DNA of 64,000 nucleotides, taken from positions 9,539,001-9,603,000 of the forward strand of contig NC_060026.1 in the NCBI RefSeq assembly GCF_021134715.1, given 5' to 3'. The position numbers were made by a program, and so were the translations under genes. Source of the DNA: Daphnia pulex. Taxonomy: Eukaryota > Arthropoda > Branchiopoda > Diplostraca > Daphniidae. Positions 1-12,166 of this stretch are shown here, one piece after another (position 1 is the stretch's first letter; each line of letters opens with the position of its first letter). The notes beneath the pieces were generated by a model. That model searched no databases. It saw nothing but the letters and a program-made list of their open reading frames with translations, and had not been told where the DNA came from.

Positions 1-2000
1 AGTTTCATTTTTTAAATTTCAAGATTCGTCCGTAACAAAAATACGTAAACGGGCCGAGGCCCGAAGACTTGGACTGGTGCCAGAGTGTACAGGCCTCATT
101 CTTCATCCCCTGTACAAGAACAAACGATAAAGAAGAATAGCCCAGCCCCCAAAAAATAATTAGTAAAGTGAATCGCCCCCTTAAACTAAAATATCTGCAA
201 AAAAACCAACACCACTATGAAGCAACTTTCGTGAGAGCCTGAAACTGTTGATTGGCCTACCAATCATAGATCATCATCTCTCACTCTTTGAGCTTGAATT
301 GGCCATTAGGTCCAGATATCACGGCGATATCCGTTTCAGACCGAGACAAAGGGGCCGTTAGGAAACTTCCCTAACAACCAACAGCAGCCTCAAGCAATCA
401 AAGAAGTAGATGAAGAGAGATATGGATAACGAGGAAGAAGAAGACATCGTTAAGGTGCTCTGGGAAGAGCTTGCGCGAACCCCCACCGGAAGTAACCCCA
501 CCAGTCGGCAGCAGTCCATCCACATCACTTCAAGCACCCAGGGGAAGAGGATGGCCAATGACAAGGGTAGGAGCGGCAAGTTGAGAGGAGCTTATTCGCC
601 GACTGGAGCAACTAAGAAGAATGAATAAATATTTGCTCCTCTTACAGTTTTGTATCCTTGAGATTGTTCTTGCTCACCTGTATGCACAAGTAAATGCAAA
701 TCTCCCCATACTAAAACTGGCCCACAAAATGATAACACTTTACCCCTTGTTCCTTATTAAGAACATCCGAGATTGCCTTTTTTGAACTCAATGCCATCTG
801 CAGCTCAAATGCAAACCTTTTCTTTTCCTGAGCAAGCCAAGAAAAACCCAACATTCAGGCTCACTACAAAAATAAATTTTTGAACGCTGGCCACAGAATT
901 CTTTCATTTGCCTCTTTAGATGTACTGAACTGATAATATAGAACAAACTACGTCGCTACGCTACACGTGGTGTCTAATTCTTTGTCCCTGTTCCTCAGCT
1001 CAAAGAAGCCAAAAAGGCATGTTCAGTCGCTACAATTGGTCTCAAGAAACCACTATAGAAAGTAAATTCGTCTGTTCTTTTCCTGTGACCTAGAGTCCAT
1101 GCTTGTTGAACTCTAGAAGCAGATAGTTACGAGTCCTGTCATGATTATATTCTTAACATTGGGCGTTTTTTGAATAAAACTCTCTTCAGTTTGTGAGTAT
1201 ATTAATGTGTAGAACCGATTGCCCTTCTTGCCCAATTTGTGAATGTGCTTGTTATTTCTAATTTCGAAATATTTCCGTTCTGCACTGCACTGTCATTCTG
1301 AGAGCAACTCTGATATGTCTAACTTGCATGGCTCTTGGCAAATATCATAAACTGCTTACTGTTATATTTCATAATTATTGTTGCTTATTGTTTTCCATTT
1401 GTGTCTGTATTTCCTAACTTTGGTTATTTTGGGCTGGGTGGCCACTCATGATTGCTCTTGCAATCCCAGGTATGATTTTTTATTGTTCTGTCCCTTTCCA
1501 CATTATTAATTGATTCTTTGTTGATTAGCCACATACTACACAAAACATTCAAACAAGTCTTTACCATTTATTGTGTCGTGCATGAATCTCAACTTTAACG
1601 AATAAATTCCATGGCTGCTTATAACATTCTCTTTGAGGTTAATCTCTGAAGGCTCTCAAATTATTGCGTCGAAACAGTTTTTAATCAACAGTTCCACCAT
1701 ATCGAGTTCAGCTTAGAAGGGGTAGCAGCGAGATGGCTGTTGTGATTGATTTCTCGACCAAACACCATAGATGGATTACCTGTGGCTTTTAGGCGGCGTC
1801 ATCGACACAATTATGCCATGGAGTTAGAGTCTCAAATACAACACATTTCATTTACAAGGGGTTAGGTTAGGTGATACCGGTGATCATATTCTTGATGATA
1901 AAGCGATGTTCAGGGGCATCAATTATGTTGACATGGAACTTCTTATGGCGATTTCAAACTTCCAAAGGGCAATTTGAATTGTAATCATGTTCTTATTTTC
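1..2000. other. No supported gene; AT-rich, weak ORF only
   Basis: No domain-bearing exon was recognised here. A 72-codon plus-strand ORF at 410-628 begins with an acidic stretch (DNEEEED) and ends basic (GATKKNE). It could be the last exon of a gene starting before the window, because an AG lies shortly upstream, but nothing identifies it. The rest is AT-rich non-coding sequence with many stops in all frames. A double TTAGG-type word near 1861-1873 is too short to mean anything. Confidence 0.4.
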
Positions 2001-2005
2001 TTCAG

Positions 2006-2131
2006 GAAGAACTTCCTGAATTAGAAGAAGTTCCTAAAAATTGGAACGGCAAGACCAACTGGGTAGGAAAGTTGTATATCGAAGAAGAAAGTCAGACAGA
2101 CACTACATGGAAATTTTGGAACTGGGACTGA
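2006..2131 (+). other. Candidate terminal exon, unidentified
   Basis: A good 3' splice signal (TTTTCTTCAG) at about 1996-2005 is followed by a short open frame of about 41 codons ending in TGA. It reads EELPELEEVPKNW... and closes with a tryptophan-rich tail (TWKFWNWD). The residue mix looks protein-like and differs from the overlapping frame, which is only Arg/Glu-rich repeat sequence. No upstream exon could be joined with confidence and I do not recognise the protein. It could equally be chance. Confidence 0.18.
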
Positions 2132-2239
2132 GAGGGAGAAGAAGAAAGTTTGGGACAAGCCAAGGGAGAAGAAGAAGAGTGGGCAGCGAGGAAGAAAATG
2201 AAAATAATACAGAGGGAGCAGTATTCAGTCTTGAATAAT

Positions 2240-4803
2240 AATTGAATCTTTCTGTTTTCCAAATGTTCTGTATGAGAAATATTAAAATACATGAAATTTA
2301 ATAATACTTACAAGTTTTTGTTGTAAGTTTTTCCCCCCAACGCCCAACACTTAGATTGTAAGGTCGAGTAGATTGTAAGGTTGAGTAACAAACACAAAAT
2401 TTTAGTGTAACAAAATATTAAAAACAATTTGTTTAGATTATAATCACAGATTTAATTTTTAAGCCAAAGAAAAGACGTTGTATAAGGAAACGATTTTTCC
2501 AAATTAAAACAAAATGCAGACTTATTTTTTTTCTGCAAAGCATGCTTTAATTACGTTTTTTAGTTGCAATGCAATGCTACATCAACTCGAGGCCTTCCTT
2601 AGAGTGTAAAGAACCCAAAACATGTAGAAACTGTGGCAACCACCGTTCGCTGGGCTCCATATGGCTACCAGTGGAGCAGCTTATGGGCAATTCTTCTGCT
2701 GCCGTTAAGCTATATTCAAAACTAAAAGAAAAGAAGTTGGTGTGTGCTAAGAACTAAGATAAGAACTAATTAAGAAATAATACTTCTGCTGAACTAAGAT
2801 TTCTTGCGTTTGGTTTTTTTATTTCAATAAGTGTAACAGTAGTAAGTAGAATATAGAAGTAAGTGTGAGCCAAAAATAACTGAAAAAAGAGGAAGACGAG
2901 ACAAGCGAACTATGTGCTGTCTCAGAAATCAGATTTTAGACTGCCTCAAAATCGAAGATAAAAATGCGACAAAAATGTTGGGGAGGAAGGGCGAGCAAAG
3001 AAAAAAGTCGTCATGATGATGAAATGTGGAAGGGGTGATAAAAAAGAATCAAAATGTTGCAAAAGATGGGGGAATACAGCGTGGTAAAGAAAACATTGAA
3101 AGAAAAGCAAATAAAAATATTTTTGGCAGTCATGTCGGCCTATAGGCCGTTGGAAATTTGTAACTACACATAGCCTATTATATAGGCAATACTCATTAGA
3201 GCTGCGGTAAAAGTTATCATAGGAAGTTATGAACGATTTTTAAAACAAAACTAACTGAAAAACATGTTTATTCTAATTCAAATAATAGAACAAATAAAAA
3301 GAAAGCAAAATCCAACAAGACTGTCTGTAATTATTTAACAGTGCTGCCGGAATAATATTTTAAAATTTATTTATTCATTATTAATTTAAAAAAACAGTAG
3401 ATTTTCTTTTTAGTAACTACAGAAAAATGGTTATTAGGCTGGGAGGGAAAACGAACAACGAGCTGAGAGCTAAGGGCAAAAAATTACATTGAGTCATTGC
3501 GCAGCAGATAGCAGACGAACCTCTTCGTATGTCGTAAGTCGATTGAAGTCGCATGAGAAGGGTTGCAGGCTAGAGCCTTTGGGCTCTAATGGAAACTGGT
3601 TATCTGATTTTATGTGGTCTCTGCGTGGGTATGTATAGATAAATAGGGATTTTACTTTTGAACTCCTATTTCAAATTGCCTAAAAACCCCCTAAATGATG
3701 ATGAAAACCGTAGTTTTTAAAAACATTAATTAAAAAAAAAGATTGATTAACCCTAAACCTAGGTAATTTCATCGAACGTGGTAGTACTAGGGTTCGGTCA
3801 TAGATTTTTTTTTACAAAATGGCTTATCAAATATTCAAGATATCAATCAAATATTTAATCAATTTATTATATCAAGTATCAAATATTTTACAATCAATTA
3901 TTCAAAGCTTTCTGTGGTGCTGCCTTTGCCTGTTGCCTGTTTCCTTTGCCTTCTGTGCTTGCCGTCTGTGCAATGTGTTATTTTATGGGAAAACAATTGA
4001 AATGCGCAAAAATATCTCAAAGTAAGAAAAAGCGCTGAAAGGTGGCGTCTAATTTTACATTATTTCCATTACTGTTTTTAATTTTGTTTTTTTATTAAAT
4101 ATTTTTCTTTCAATTTTACTCATCTTTTAAGAACCACTTTCTCTTACATTTTCTTATAGATTAATAAAATCTAATTATCTAGCAAAAATTCACTACAAAA
4201 TAATAATATCGTTCCCCATTTGTCTTATTCACTCAATCCCACGACATAAAATCAATTTGTTTTTCCCTTTTTTGTTTTTGTATGTGTCAAACTACAGCAA
4301 TGATTTTTCTAGTCTTATTGATCTTCAAAAAGAAAAACCCAGTTTAATAATCAGAAGAAAAACCCTTGTGAATGTAATAGGAGGTTTTTTGTATGAAAAG
4401 AGGATTTTGTTCTTACAGTTATGGGTCGACACAGTTTATAACGCTGGTAACGTTAGTATTTTTATTCATTTGTAAAATAGTCTAAGCAGGAGAATTCCAC
4501 TTTTAATTAAGGCTAAAAATACCAAACCCCACTTAAAAAAGTACAGCACACCATGTTTGTGGGGCGTTCCCTAAATTCTGATGAACTTTCTACGATCTTT
4601 ATTCAAGTCACTGTTTTGTACTGCTTACAGCTCTCTTAGGCCCTCAGGGTTTGCAAACCTCTTTTCCCTTTAGTCTTTTAGGCTATTTTGAGGATTGCCC
4701 GTTTTTTTTGTGCATAGGATCGTGTATTTATAATATTTACGGTCCAAATAATTGATTTAAGAGAAAATCATTTCCTTTTAGCCAAAATGAAAACAAAATG
4801 CCC
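2240..4803. other. AT-rich region without a supported gene
   Basis: Short ORFs at 2569-2757 (CxxC-like spacing, CKEPKTCRNCG) and 3819-4025 show no convincing splice context or family match. The stretch around 3820-3910 is built from imperfect repeats of AATATTCAA/ATCAA words. I see no RNA gene and no mobile-element coding sequence. Confidence 0.4.
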
Positions 4804-6471
4804 TTAAACTAGGTTAAATCTAATCCAGGTGTAGAAAAAGGTCAGCCTAGTGTAGACTCCGGCATACTTGGGATCAGCACAACCATATCCTATTAGTTAC
4901 ACATTTGATGGTATATTATTATATGTATAAAATATAACCCCGTAAGAAACTACATACCCCAGCTGACAATGCCAATTTGAGTCCCTTCAACAATCAGGGG
5001 TCCACCCGAGTCACCCTTTTTTAAAATGAAAGGATGGCGATTAATTTCAGACATGCAAATTAGTAAAACTAATTATACAAAAATCTAATATTACTTGACA
5101 AGTATCGGTTCCGGCAGCGTAAGCGCATAACATTGAGGCGCTTATTTTCGTTTCTTTACTTTCGGAATACATTTCAGAGCAATTGGAATTACTAATGACT
5201 TGCAAGGACGATTCCATAAGCGTATTAGATCCGTTCCCGCTCGACTCATCTTCCGCCAGGGTTTTCAATGTACGTCCAAATCCTATTACTGTGGCCCACA
5301 TACCGGAATAACTAAGTTGAAGAGCATAATCAGCTTTGTGACGTAGTAAGCACAAATCATTAAAATATCAGAGAATGTAACACTTAAAATATTTAAAAAA
5401 TATTTAAAATTTGTTTCTGTTTTACACCTTTAATGAAAGTGAAATCAAGAATTAAATACCTCAAAGTAGATCCGATACGAGGTAAGGGTATGGGTTTTAT
5501 ATTTTCAACGGGAGAATCTAACGTAATTATGGCAATATCGTTAACCTACGTAGATTTTTAATGAAAAAGCACAAAAAAGAAAATTATAAAAATATATCGG
5601 TAAAAACTAGTTTTAATACATACACTAGTTGCTGAATTATAATTTCTATGATGTACAATCTTTTTCACCCCTCTATGAATCGCCCCATTGTCGGGTGGGT
5701 TGAGAGTAGATGTATTCAGTAAAAGTTGTATCAAACCGTAATCCTTAGGTTTGATACTTAAATAGTCATTTATGAAAATTCAACAATGATTTAGAAAAAA
5801 GTCAAATGTCTTACTAATCGACACAATGAGCAGCTGTCAGAATGTGATTTGCCGTAACAAGGGATCCGCCACAGAAACATTCCCCATCACGTAACAAAGC
5901 GGTCTGCAGTTACAAAATTATAAATTAACTCAGGTCAGCTCCAATTTCACAAAAATAGGTTCTTAAGAATCGCATCCGTTATTATTTAGTGGGGAAGCGA
6001 AATTGCAACAATGGCGTTTTGTCTCCTAAAGTGATAGACGTTATACTTCTCCCATGCCAACACATCCTCTCCCTTCGTTATATCCCTCATCAAGATAGAT
6101 AAGTGATGACAGGTTACTCAGGTTCTTAAAGGCAAGATAAAGTAACTTAAGGTTAGGTTGCGAAATATTTTACATGTGTCACTTTTTTTTATAATAGGGC
6201 ATGTAATGCCAGGATTCGTTTTTCGGTATAAGGATGTATCATCAATCCGTATCAAGACAAAGCGTTGAGGGATATAATATATCCTATTGTTACCTACCCC
6301 TCAAATAACCATAAATTAACATTTCACAACCAAACCTACCAAAAAGTTAAAGCTGTATGAATTAGCCTTATGCCCACCGACAATGTGATCTATGTCTTCG
6401 TTATCATCATATGCGTTCGGAAATGCACAAGAAATCGTGAAAATAGTGAAGATTATAACCAATGTCTGCAT
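4804..6471 (-). CDS. Trypsin-like serine protease (S1 family), complete
   Basis: Secreted chymotrypsin-fold endopeptidase expected to cut after Lys/Arg. Coding exons: complement(join(4804..4889, 4958..5015, 5095..5311, 5460..5545, 5624..5756, 5815..5903, 6340..6471)), 801 nt, 266 aa, all GT-AG with closing phases. Residues 1-16 form a hydrophobic signal peptide (MQTLVIIFTIFTISC). A short propeptide leads to IVGG at residue 30. The catalytic triad is visible: His70 in LTAAHC, Asp121 in NDIAII, Ser222 in GDSGGPL. Asp216, six residues before the Ser, corresponds to chymotrypsin 189 and gives trypsin specificity. The SWGYGCADPKYAGVYTR segment completes the S1 pocket. Length is normal for a single-domain S1 protease and no CLIP or CUB domain is present. 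Oddity: the residue before IVGG is His, not Lys/Arg. The ATG lies directly after a splice-acceptor-like TTTCTGTTTAG, so a 5' UTR intron is possible. Family call is certain; physiological role is not shown. Confidence 0.93.
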
Positions 6472-9305
6472 CTAAACAGAAAACACAAAGGAAATAATAA
6501 GATGTATGGTTTCATTCTAAAAAGACCGAAATGATAATTTCAGCTTTAAGTTGAAATTCAGTCTCCCTTACTACTGCATCGTAGTTTTTCAACTATGAAA
6601 TTTACTTAATTTTTCTGATGAGATATAAGCCTACTTAAAAACTCGTATTAAAATAATTTTTTGTATTAGCCTTACCTTTAGTTACACAAGAGATGTAACA
6701 ATGTCTATTTCAGATGTAATTAGTACTGAACTGTGTCTAATACTAGGACATTGATAACTATGATAACTACATATGTAGTTTTAACGTCAAGGAAAGGAGA
6801 TGAGAGTGACGCAGGTACAATTTGTGCTTATTTGCTCACACCTTATGGCGTTATTGACACCATCTGCACAATATGAGAAAATCAATAACAACTGTTTGAA
6901 TTGGCCGTTCAACAGTTCTACTTTGTTCAGGTGTAAAAAAACGAAATTGGGACGAATACAGCCTCTCGGATTGGGTTGGGCTTCGGGATTTAGAATAAGC
7001 TCATAGGAAAGTAAATTCCTGTATTTTTAAGTTGGGAATGGATAAAATTCGTAAGACGTAATAAGACTTAGAACGAACGAAACAAATATCCGACACCAAA
7101 AGTCCAAAATGTAAATGGCCGTTTTTTCGTGTTTTTATTCCTCCCAAAGATTGAAGGAGTCACATAGTTTGATGTTTCATTTAACGAAACGTAGCATTGA
7201 CTAATTTTGTCATACCCAAATTATGAAAACTTTACCTTACAAATACCCTTTAATCCTTTTTTTATGGTTTCCTCGATTCTGATTGTTGAAAAATTCCCAA
7301 AAAAAGACTTTCGGGGTGCCTCTCTCAGCATACTACTGTAACATGTGCTGCGTTAAGAGCCCCTAAACTTTCGGTAATTTAATAAATAAATCCCTTTGTA
7401 CCGAAATATATACATATATTTAAATATGTCATTTTCTTACTTCAGTTTGCCTAAAAGTCCTTTCAACTTAGTATGGCGTAATGTGGATACACTACATGGC
7501 GCTCAAAATGACCTACACAAAGTTTCTAGTAGCTGAGAGCACTTCGAGGCCCTTTCATGTAATTTGAAGGATAATTCCGTCAAAAAATTCCCTCTAAATG
7601 TATGACATAATATTAACCCCAGCAAAGCCCTATAGTGTACGGAATTTACAATTTAACGTACTTAACGCTATTTGATAGAGTTCGTAAAGTCAAAGTTTCT
7701 AAATAATTTATACAATTGTGAATAATACAGCCAAAACATTACACTTAACTCTCAAAATGTGGCTGTTAAAAAAATTCTCTGAAAAAAAGATCTGTGGTAT
7801 TTTTTCATTCTTGCCAACCCTTAAATATACTGGGCAATTGCAAAACCATTTCATTACATTTCAATCTATTTGTTCAGACATACATCGATTTTGAACCGAC
7901 ACGTCGCGAATCAACTCCAATGAAGCGCGATTTGTACCCGAATTGAGTTCCCAACCACAGCGCTAGAGCAGATTGTCACATCCCATTAACTACTACCACT
8001 AGTTAATTACGTTTGACAACATCCAGCAACTGCCTTTTTATCAAAAAATTCGAAAAATTACGTTGAAAAGAAATTCACTTGCCTGGTGGTGTATATATAT
8101 GAGGGTGTCAATTATTGTTGCCTGGTTAAAAATAAGAATATCAGTTACTTGTTACTGTACACACTAATTTCGCTACTGTTAACACTTTTTCGTTGTCAAT
8201 CATCTTTCTTCGTGTCATTCACCAACTACTCCCTGCCGTCCTTTGCATCCGGGCCATTCCATGGTAACTCGATTTTTTTTTCGTGGTATTTCCAATTTAT
8301 TTCAGTGTATTATGTTATTGACATTCATTGGTGCAAAATGGTACTCCCTAACTTAAGATTTATTCGTACCATTGTTACTAATCAAATTTCAATCGCTTGT
8401 AGTTCGATGGCTTAGTTCTATAATTTTCCCACTCTGTTCATTGTTTGCCCAGAAACGTGTGTAAGTTCTGCACAACTGGTATGAGTTTATTTTTAACCTA
8501 TATTCATATTAATGGGAATTTTTTTTTAAATTGGTTCAAAAAGTTAATTCTCTCTATGTGTGGAAACCAAACACCCTCTGTATTTCTAGTTTCTTGAAGG
8601 AATTGCCAACAAATTTCAATTCATCGTGCGCTCCTGACTCCTCAGGGAAGAGGCTCTTTGGAACAGGATTTCTCTTCCAAGGAAATGACTCAAACATGGA
8701 TCTAAACTGTGTAGGGGATATTTAACAAGAAAATAAAAAACTGGTGTGTAAACTTTTATTCTTAAAATTAATTTTGTTCTACGAACTATAACATTAAAAA
8801 AGTTAAGTTGCAACAAGAATGGCAAAACTTGCAAACGGTTGGGACAAAATTTGAATTGAAAATTTCTTGAAGTATATTCTTGATGAAATCCCCCTGTAAA
8901 GCAGGGATTGAGTCTAATGGTGGACAAAAGAGTCAAATAAATAATGTTGCTGTTTCTCTGCTTTACAGTATTTATTTCTGAGTCTCAATTATTTTAAGTA
9001 ACAGTTGATGGAATAATTGTTCAATATTATACTTAACTAATGGGAACTGTTGCTGAAATACAGAGCGATTCTGTAATGCATAGTATGACAGCTGTATTTG
9101 TTCTGTAAAGGTACTGTGGGAACTTTTTGCAATTTACCAATGTCATTGATATACAATACGTGATTGTTCAATACCGTTTATTTGATCGTTAATGTGAGAA
9201 AAAACATGCAAACTTGAAGCAGTCTGGGGTCAGAGTGGGTGAGTTTTTTTGTTAACATATAAAACGATGCTCGTTTGAGTTCATGTATTGCCGGAATCTG
9301 TCAGT
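6472..9305. other. Region without a supported gene
   Basis: Several ORFs of 60-110 codons occur (6800-7006, 8086-8415, 8531-8725, and 8616-8936 on minus). They overlap one another on opposite strands, lack recognisable motifs and sit in AT-rich sequence, as expected of chance frames. I see no RNA gene or element termini. Confidence 0.4.
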
Positions 9306-10003
9306 TTAAGCAGTAATTCCTGTACATGAAAGATCTAGTTTTCTTCCTTGTGGCTGTGGGAAAAACGTGTTCTTTACCATTTGACTGCAACCGGGTAGTT
9401 TCCCATGAGTATAGCTTACGTTTTCCGATGATAGATTAAAAGACAAAGCGTAATCCACCTTTTTTGGATTGAATTTTTTAACGCCTCCCAATGCAGGAAC
9501 GAGTGAATTGCCCCTGAGTAGTTGTTTCATATCCTTTTCCCCACGTCTGATTCAATTGCAAGTTGCAATTTCCCAATAAACTCAAAAATGGCTTGAGCAG
9601 TGCGGTATTCAGTATAGTTTTTACTTAAACCACCAGATATAACCTTATTCAACGAATTTTCCGAATGGAAGTTGCATGAAGTTTTATTGAGTTTAAGAAT
9701 GATCACTTGAATTGCATTTTTAAACGAAGCGTTCAACTGCATTGGCCCACACAAAGCTACTGATACTAGTCGTAAAATTTCTTGATACATATTAATCACT
9801 CTTTTTCTTACAGTTTTGCTTCTTGGGAATCTTCGTTCCATGTAAGTATAGCTGGCCTTATTTGAAATGATGATAGATGTCTTATAAGAGAAGAGTACTC
9901 GTCTGTCTGCAAAGCACGGAAAAGACTTCGATTGCATCAGAGGAATGCACAACGTGATAAGTAAATTCCTACTCTTTGCCTTCTGGTTCATTCGGGAGTT
10001 CAC
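9306..10003 (-). other. Unidentified ORF pair, possible broken gene
   Basis: Two minus-strand ORFs follow each other in different frames: 9527-10003 (158 codons) and 9306-9530 (74 codons), overlapping by four bases. Together they give about 230 codons of mixed, non-repetitive composition (for example QEILRLVSVALCGPMQLNAS and KVDYALSFNLSSENVSYTH). That is longer than chance usually allows in such AT-rich DNA. A donor-like GTAAGA follows codons for RFPRSKT, so one part could be spliced. I do not recognise the family. It may be a degenerate mobile-element or host gene with a frameshift near 9528, or two exons read through. Confidence 0.22.
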
Positions 10004-10650
10004 TTAGTTTTACAATCGTTCCGGGAGGATAGGAATCATCTACGGATTATTTTCCTATTCAAAGATCTTTTTAATATATAAGTACAAGCACAAAGACAGC
10101 ACTTGTCGCATTACATTTCCTTTTTCTACACTTACAGTTTACCATTCCACATCTAAACAATTTAACTAATACTAAAATGGTATCGATTTTGTATGTAGAT
10201 TAAAACAATTTATTTTTATGATATTCGATTACCGCTTTGTGAATGCCGTCCAAGGCCGGGTTCCTAACCCCCTTAGGCTTTTATTTCCAGTGCAGCCAAG
10301 TCAAAATGGGGGTTATCTAGAGCCAGTGTTGTGACTTGTTCCATCCATTGCTCCACCCACCGAGTTTTAGATTACATTTCGTGTTACGTGTTTGAACTTC
10401 CATCATCCTTCACCGTGAGCCAGTCGTCGTGTGTGTGTTTGTTTTTTCGTTTGAATCATTTATAGTTGAATTTGGGCCACGGGGGTGCTCCTTCGGTAGC
10501 CCCAACCCCACAGGCTTGAGTCGTGGTGAAAGTATCCTCGGATTTTTTTATTACCTCGAACACTATCTCCTATCTCTCGCATACTTCCCGTTTTTCTACT
10601 ATCCATTATATCCATCCACCTCTTGTAACCTCCCCTCCCCTTTATATGTC
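10004..10650. other. No supported gene
   Basis: Overlapping plus-strand ORFs at 10429-10680 and 10523-10789 run through T- and C-rich sequence in two frames without motifs. They are probably chance. Confidence 0.4.
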
Positions 10651-10921
10651 AATCAAGGGAATAAGTCATCAACCACGTGAGCCAATTTTGATGAGTCATA
10701 GTTTGTTTTTCCTCCTTAGTCTTCGGTCCATTAAGTCCTTACTCCTGTCTGTTAGTAAAACTATCAAAACTCAGCGTCGTGATATGTAGAGATGTTGAAG
10801 AACAACTTATAAAGTATGTGGCATTACATTCAAAATGAAGACAGGCGACCATGCTCAAGTCGTCGGGTTAAATTCTGGTGTATGTTTAAGTAAATTAATG
10901 ATGTGTTTGAAACAATAAAAT
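10651..10921 (+). repeat. Direct repeat copy A (SINE-like), diverged
   Basis: This segment begins AATCAAGGGAATAAGTCAT and matches, with many substitutions and indels, the segment from 11060. Shared words include GGGAATAAGTCAT, AACCACG, GCCAA, CGTGATA and a tail with GTTTAAGTAAATTAATG. Near 10870 it holds GGGTTAAATTCTGG, which aligns with a pol III B-box-like word in copy B. Confidence 0.5.
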
Positions 10922-11059
10922 TTTTGGACGGGTTTACGGATTTCTCCACATAAGTTTTTCATTTTGTGCGTACTTATATTGGTATAAGCTTGAACAACTG
11001 GCCGTAGTTTTTTGGACCCAATGCTTTAACCAATAAGCTGTTAAATTACGGTTATACGT

Positions 11060-11371
11060 AATCAGGGGAATAAGTCATGAACCACGCTAGCCAACATCGA
11101 TGGTGCATAGTTATATTTGCCTTAAATAGAATTATTGATCGCACGACGTAAGATTTTGCCCCGTTATGTCTTATCTTCTGCCCGTAAGAACAACTGTTAA
11201 ATATAAGCTTCGTGATACGTAGACGTGTTGAACAACCACTTGAATGATAAATATGTTTATACATGAATTGTGGTTAATTGGTTAGGGTTTTCTCTCAGCA
11301 CGATAAAGTTTTCAGGTTTGATTCCAGTTAAATGTTAAAGTTAATGTTTATGGAGTACTTGAAAAATGAAA
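11060..11371 (+). repeat. Direct repeat copy B with tRNA-like boxes
   Basis: Second, diverged copy of the unit at 10651, offset by about 409 bases. At 11271-11287 it contains TGGTTAATTGGTTAGGG, close to a tRNA A box, and at 11315-11325 GGTTTGATTCC, close to a tRNA B box. The spacing of about 40 bases is that of a tRNA. This suggests a tRNA-derived SINE rather than a functional tRNA, since no complete cloverleaf is evident. Confidence 0.42.
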
Positions 11372-11791
11372 CAGTTACCTTATCTTTACTTGATGTGGTA
11401 GAGGTTGTTTTTCATGACTTCAACTTAAATAATTTCTTATGAAAAGGTTGGTTCTAAACTTCTGGGCAAGGATTTTGTTTTACGTACTAAAAATAGTTAG
11501 ATCAACGATAGGAATTGCAACCAGCAGGCGGGGTTTTGGTGAGGGACGTTCTTTGGGTGCTTTATTGTATGGCGACTTATTTTTTGCTGGCAAGTCAACA
11601 AATATTTGTTTTTCACATTCGTTCTAAGCTTTCACCTGACAACATGTCCAACTCTAGTAAGTCATCCTCTAATTTTATGCAATTTTTCTTTTGTATTCAT
11701 TGTTTTTTTGTGTTTTTTTTTGCATGTTAGATCTGTCTGTTTCTTCTCCTTCGTCGCTTTCTCCCCTTGAGTGGTTGTCCGCAAAAATAAA

Positions 11792-12166
11792 ATGGGTGAC
11801 GACGAAGTTGACGGGGTGTTTGAATACATGGATATGGAAATGATTACTCCGCCGTCTTCCCCACCTGTTTCCTTTAAACATTCCTAGACTATCTCTGAAC
11901 GTCAGAATATCAAAGAGAGGACAAGATCCAATATGATACGCCGTCTGCAGCTTAAAGTAAGATATGGAAAAATGAAGAGAAACAGACAATAGTAAGTGCT
12001 AGTAAGTTATTTCATGTTTGTGTTTTTATTATTTTTTTTATTTTCAGTGCTGAAGCTAGTTTGGAGAGATTTTTGCGGAATGAGCCATTGGCCAAAAAGG
12101 AGCTGGCCTCATTCCATTCAAAGATCTGTAAAGATGAGGCTGAAGCACGACGGATGATTGGCGATG
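11792..12166 (+). pseudogene. First copy of duplicated exon pair, with in-frame stop
   Basis: Exon A starts at ATG 11792 (MGDDEVDGVFEYMDMEMITPP) and ends at a GTAAGT donor after 11991. Exon B runs 12048-12166 after TTTTCAG. Exon A continues into SERQNIKERTRSNMIRRLQL, exon B into AEASLERFLRNEPLAKKELA, both highly charged and probably helical. At 11885-11887 the frame hits TAG exactly where the downstream copies have TGG (HSWTISERQ). This copy therefore reads as nonsense-interrupted, unless the stop is bypassed by splicing or is a sequencing artefact. The family is not recognised. The ATG is chosen because the Asp/Glu-rich N-terminus is present only in this copy, which suggests it is the original 5' end. 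Confidence 0.4.

Noticed and set aside
1861..1873. GTTAGGTTAGG telomere-like word
   Set aside because: Only two TTAGG units; not an array.
5312..5361. NDLCLLRHKADYAL frame just before the fifth protease exon, resembling the catalytic-Asp motif
   Set aside because: The true catalytic-Asp exon (NDIAIITL) is at 5460-5545. No acceptor precedes the NDL frame, and the AG at 5312-5313 joins in phase to give GSTLSYSGMWATV.
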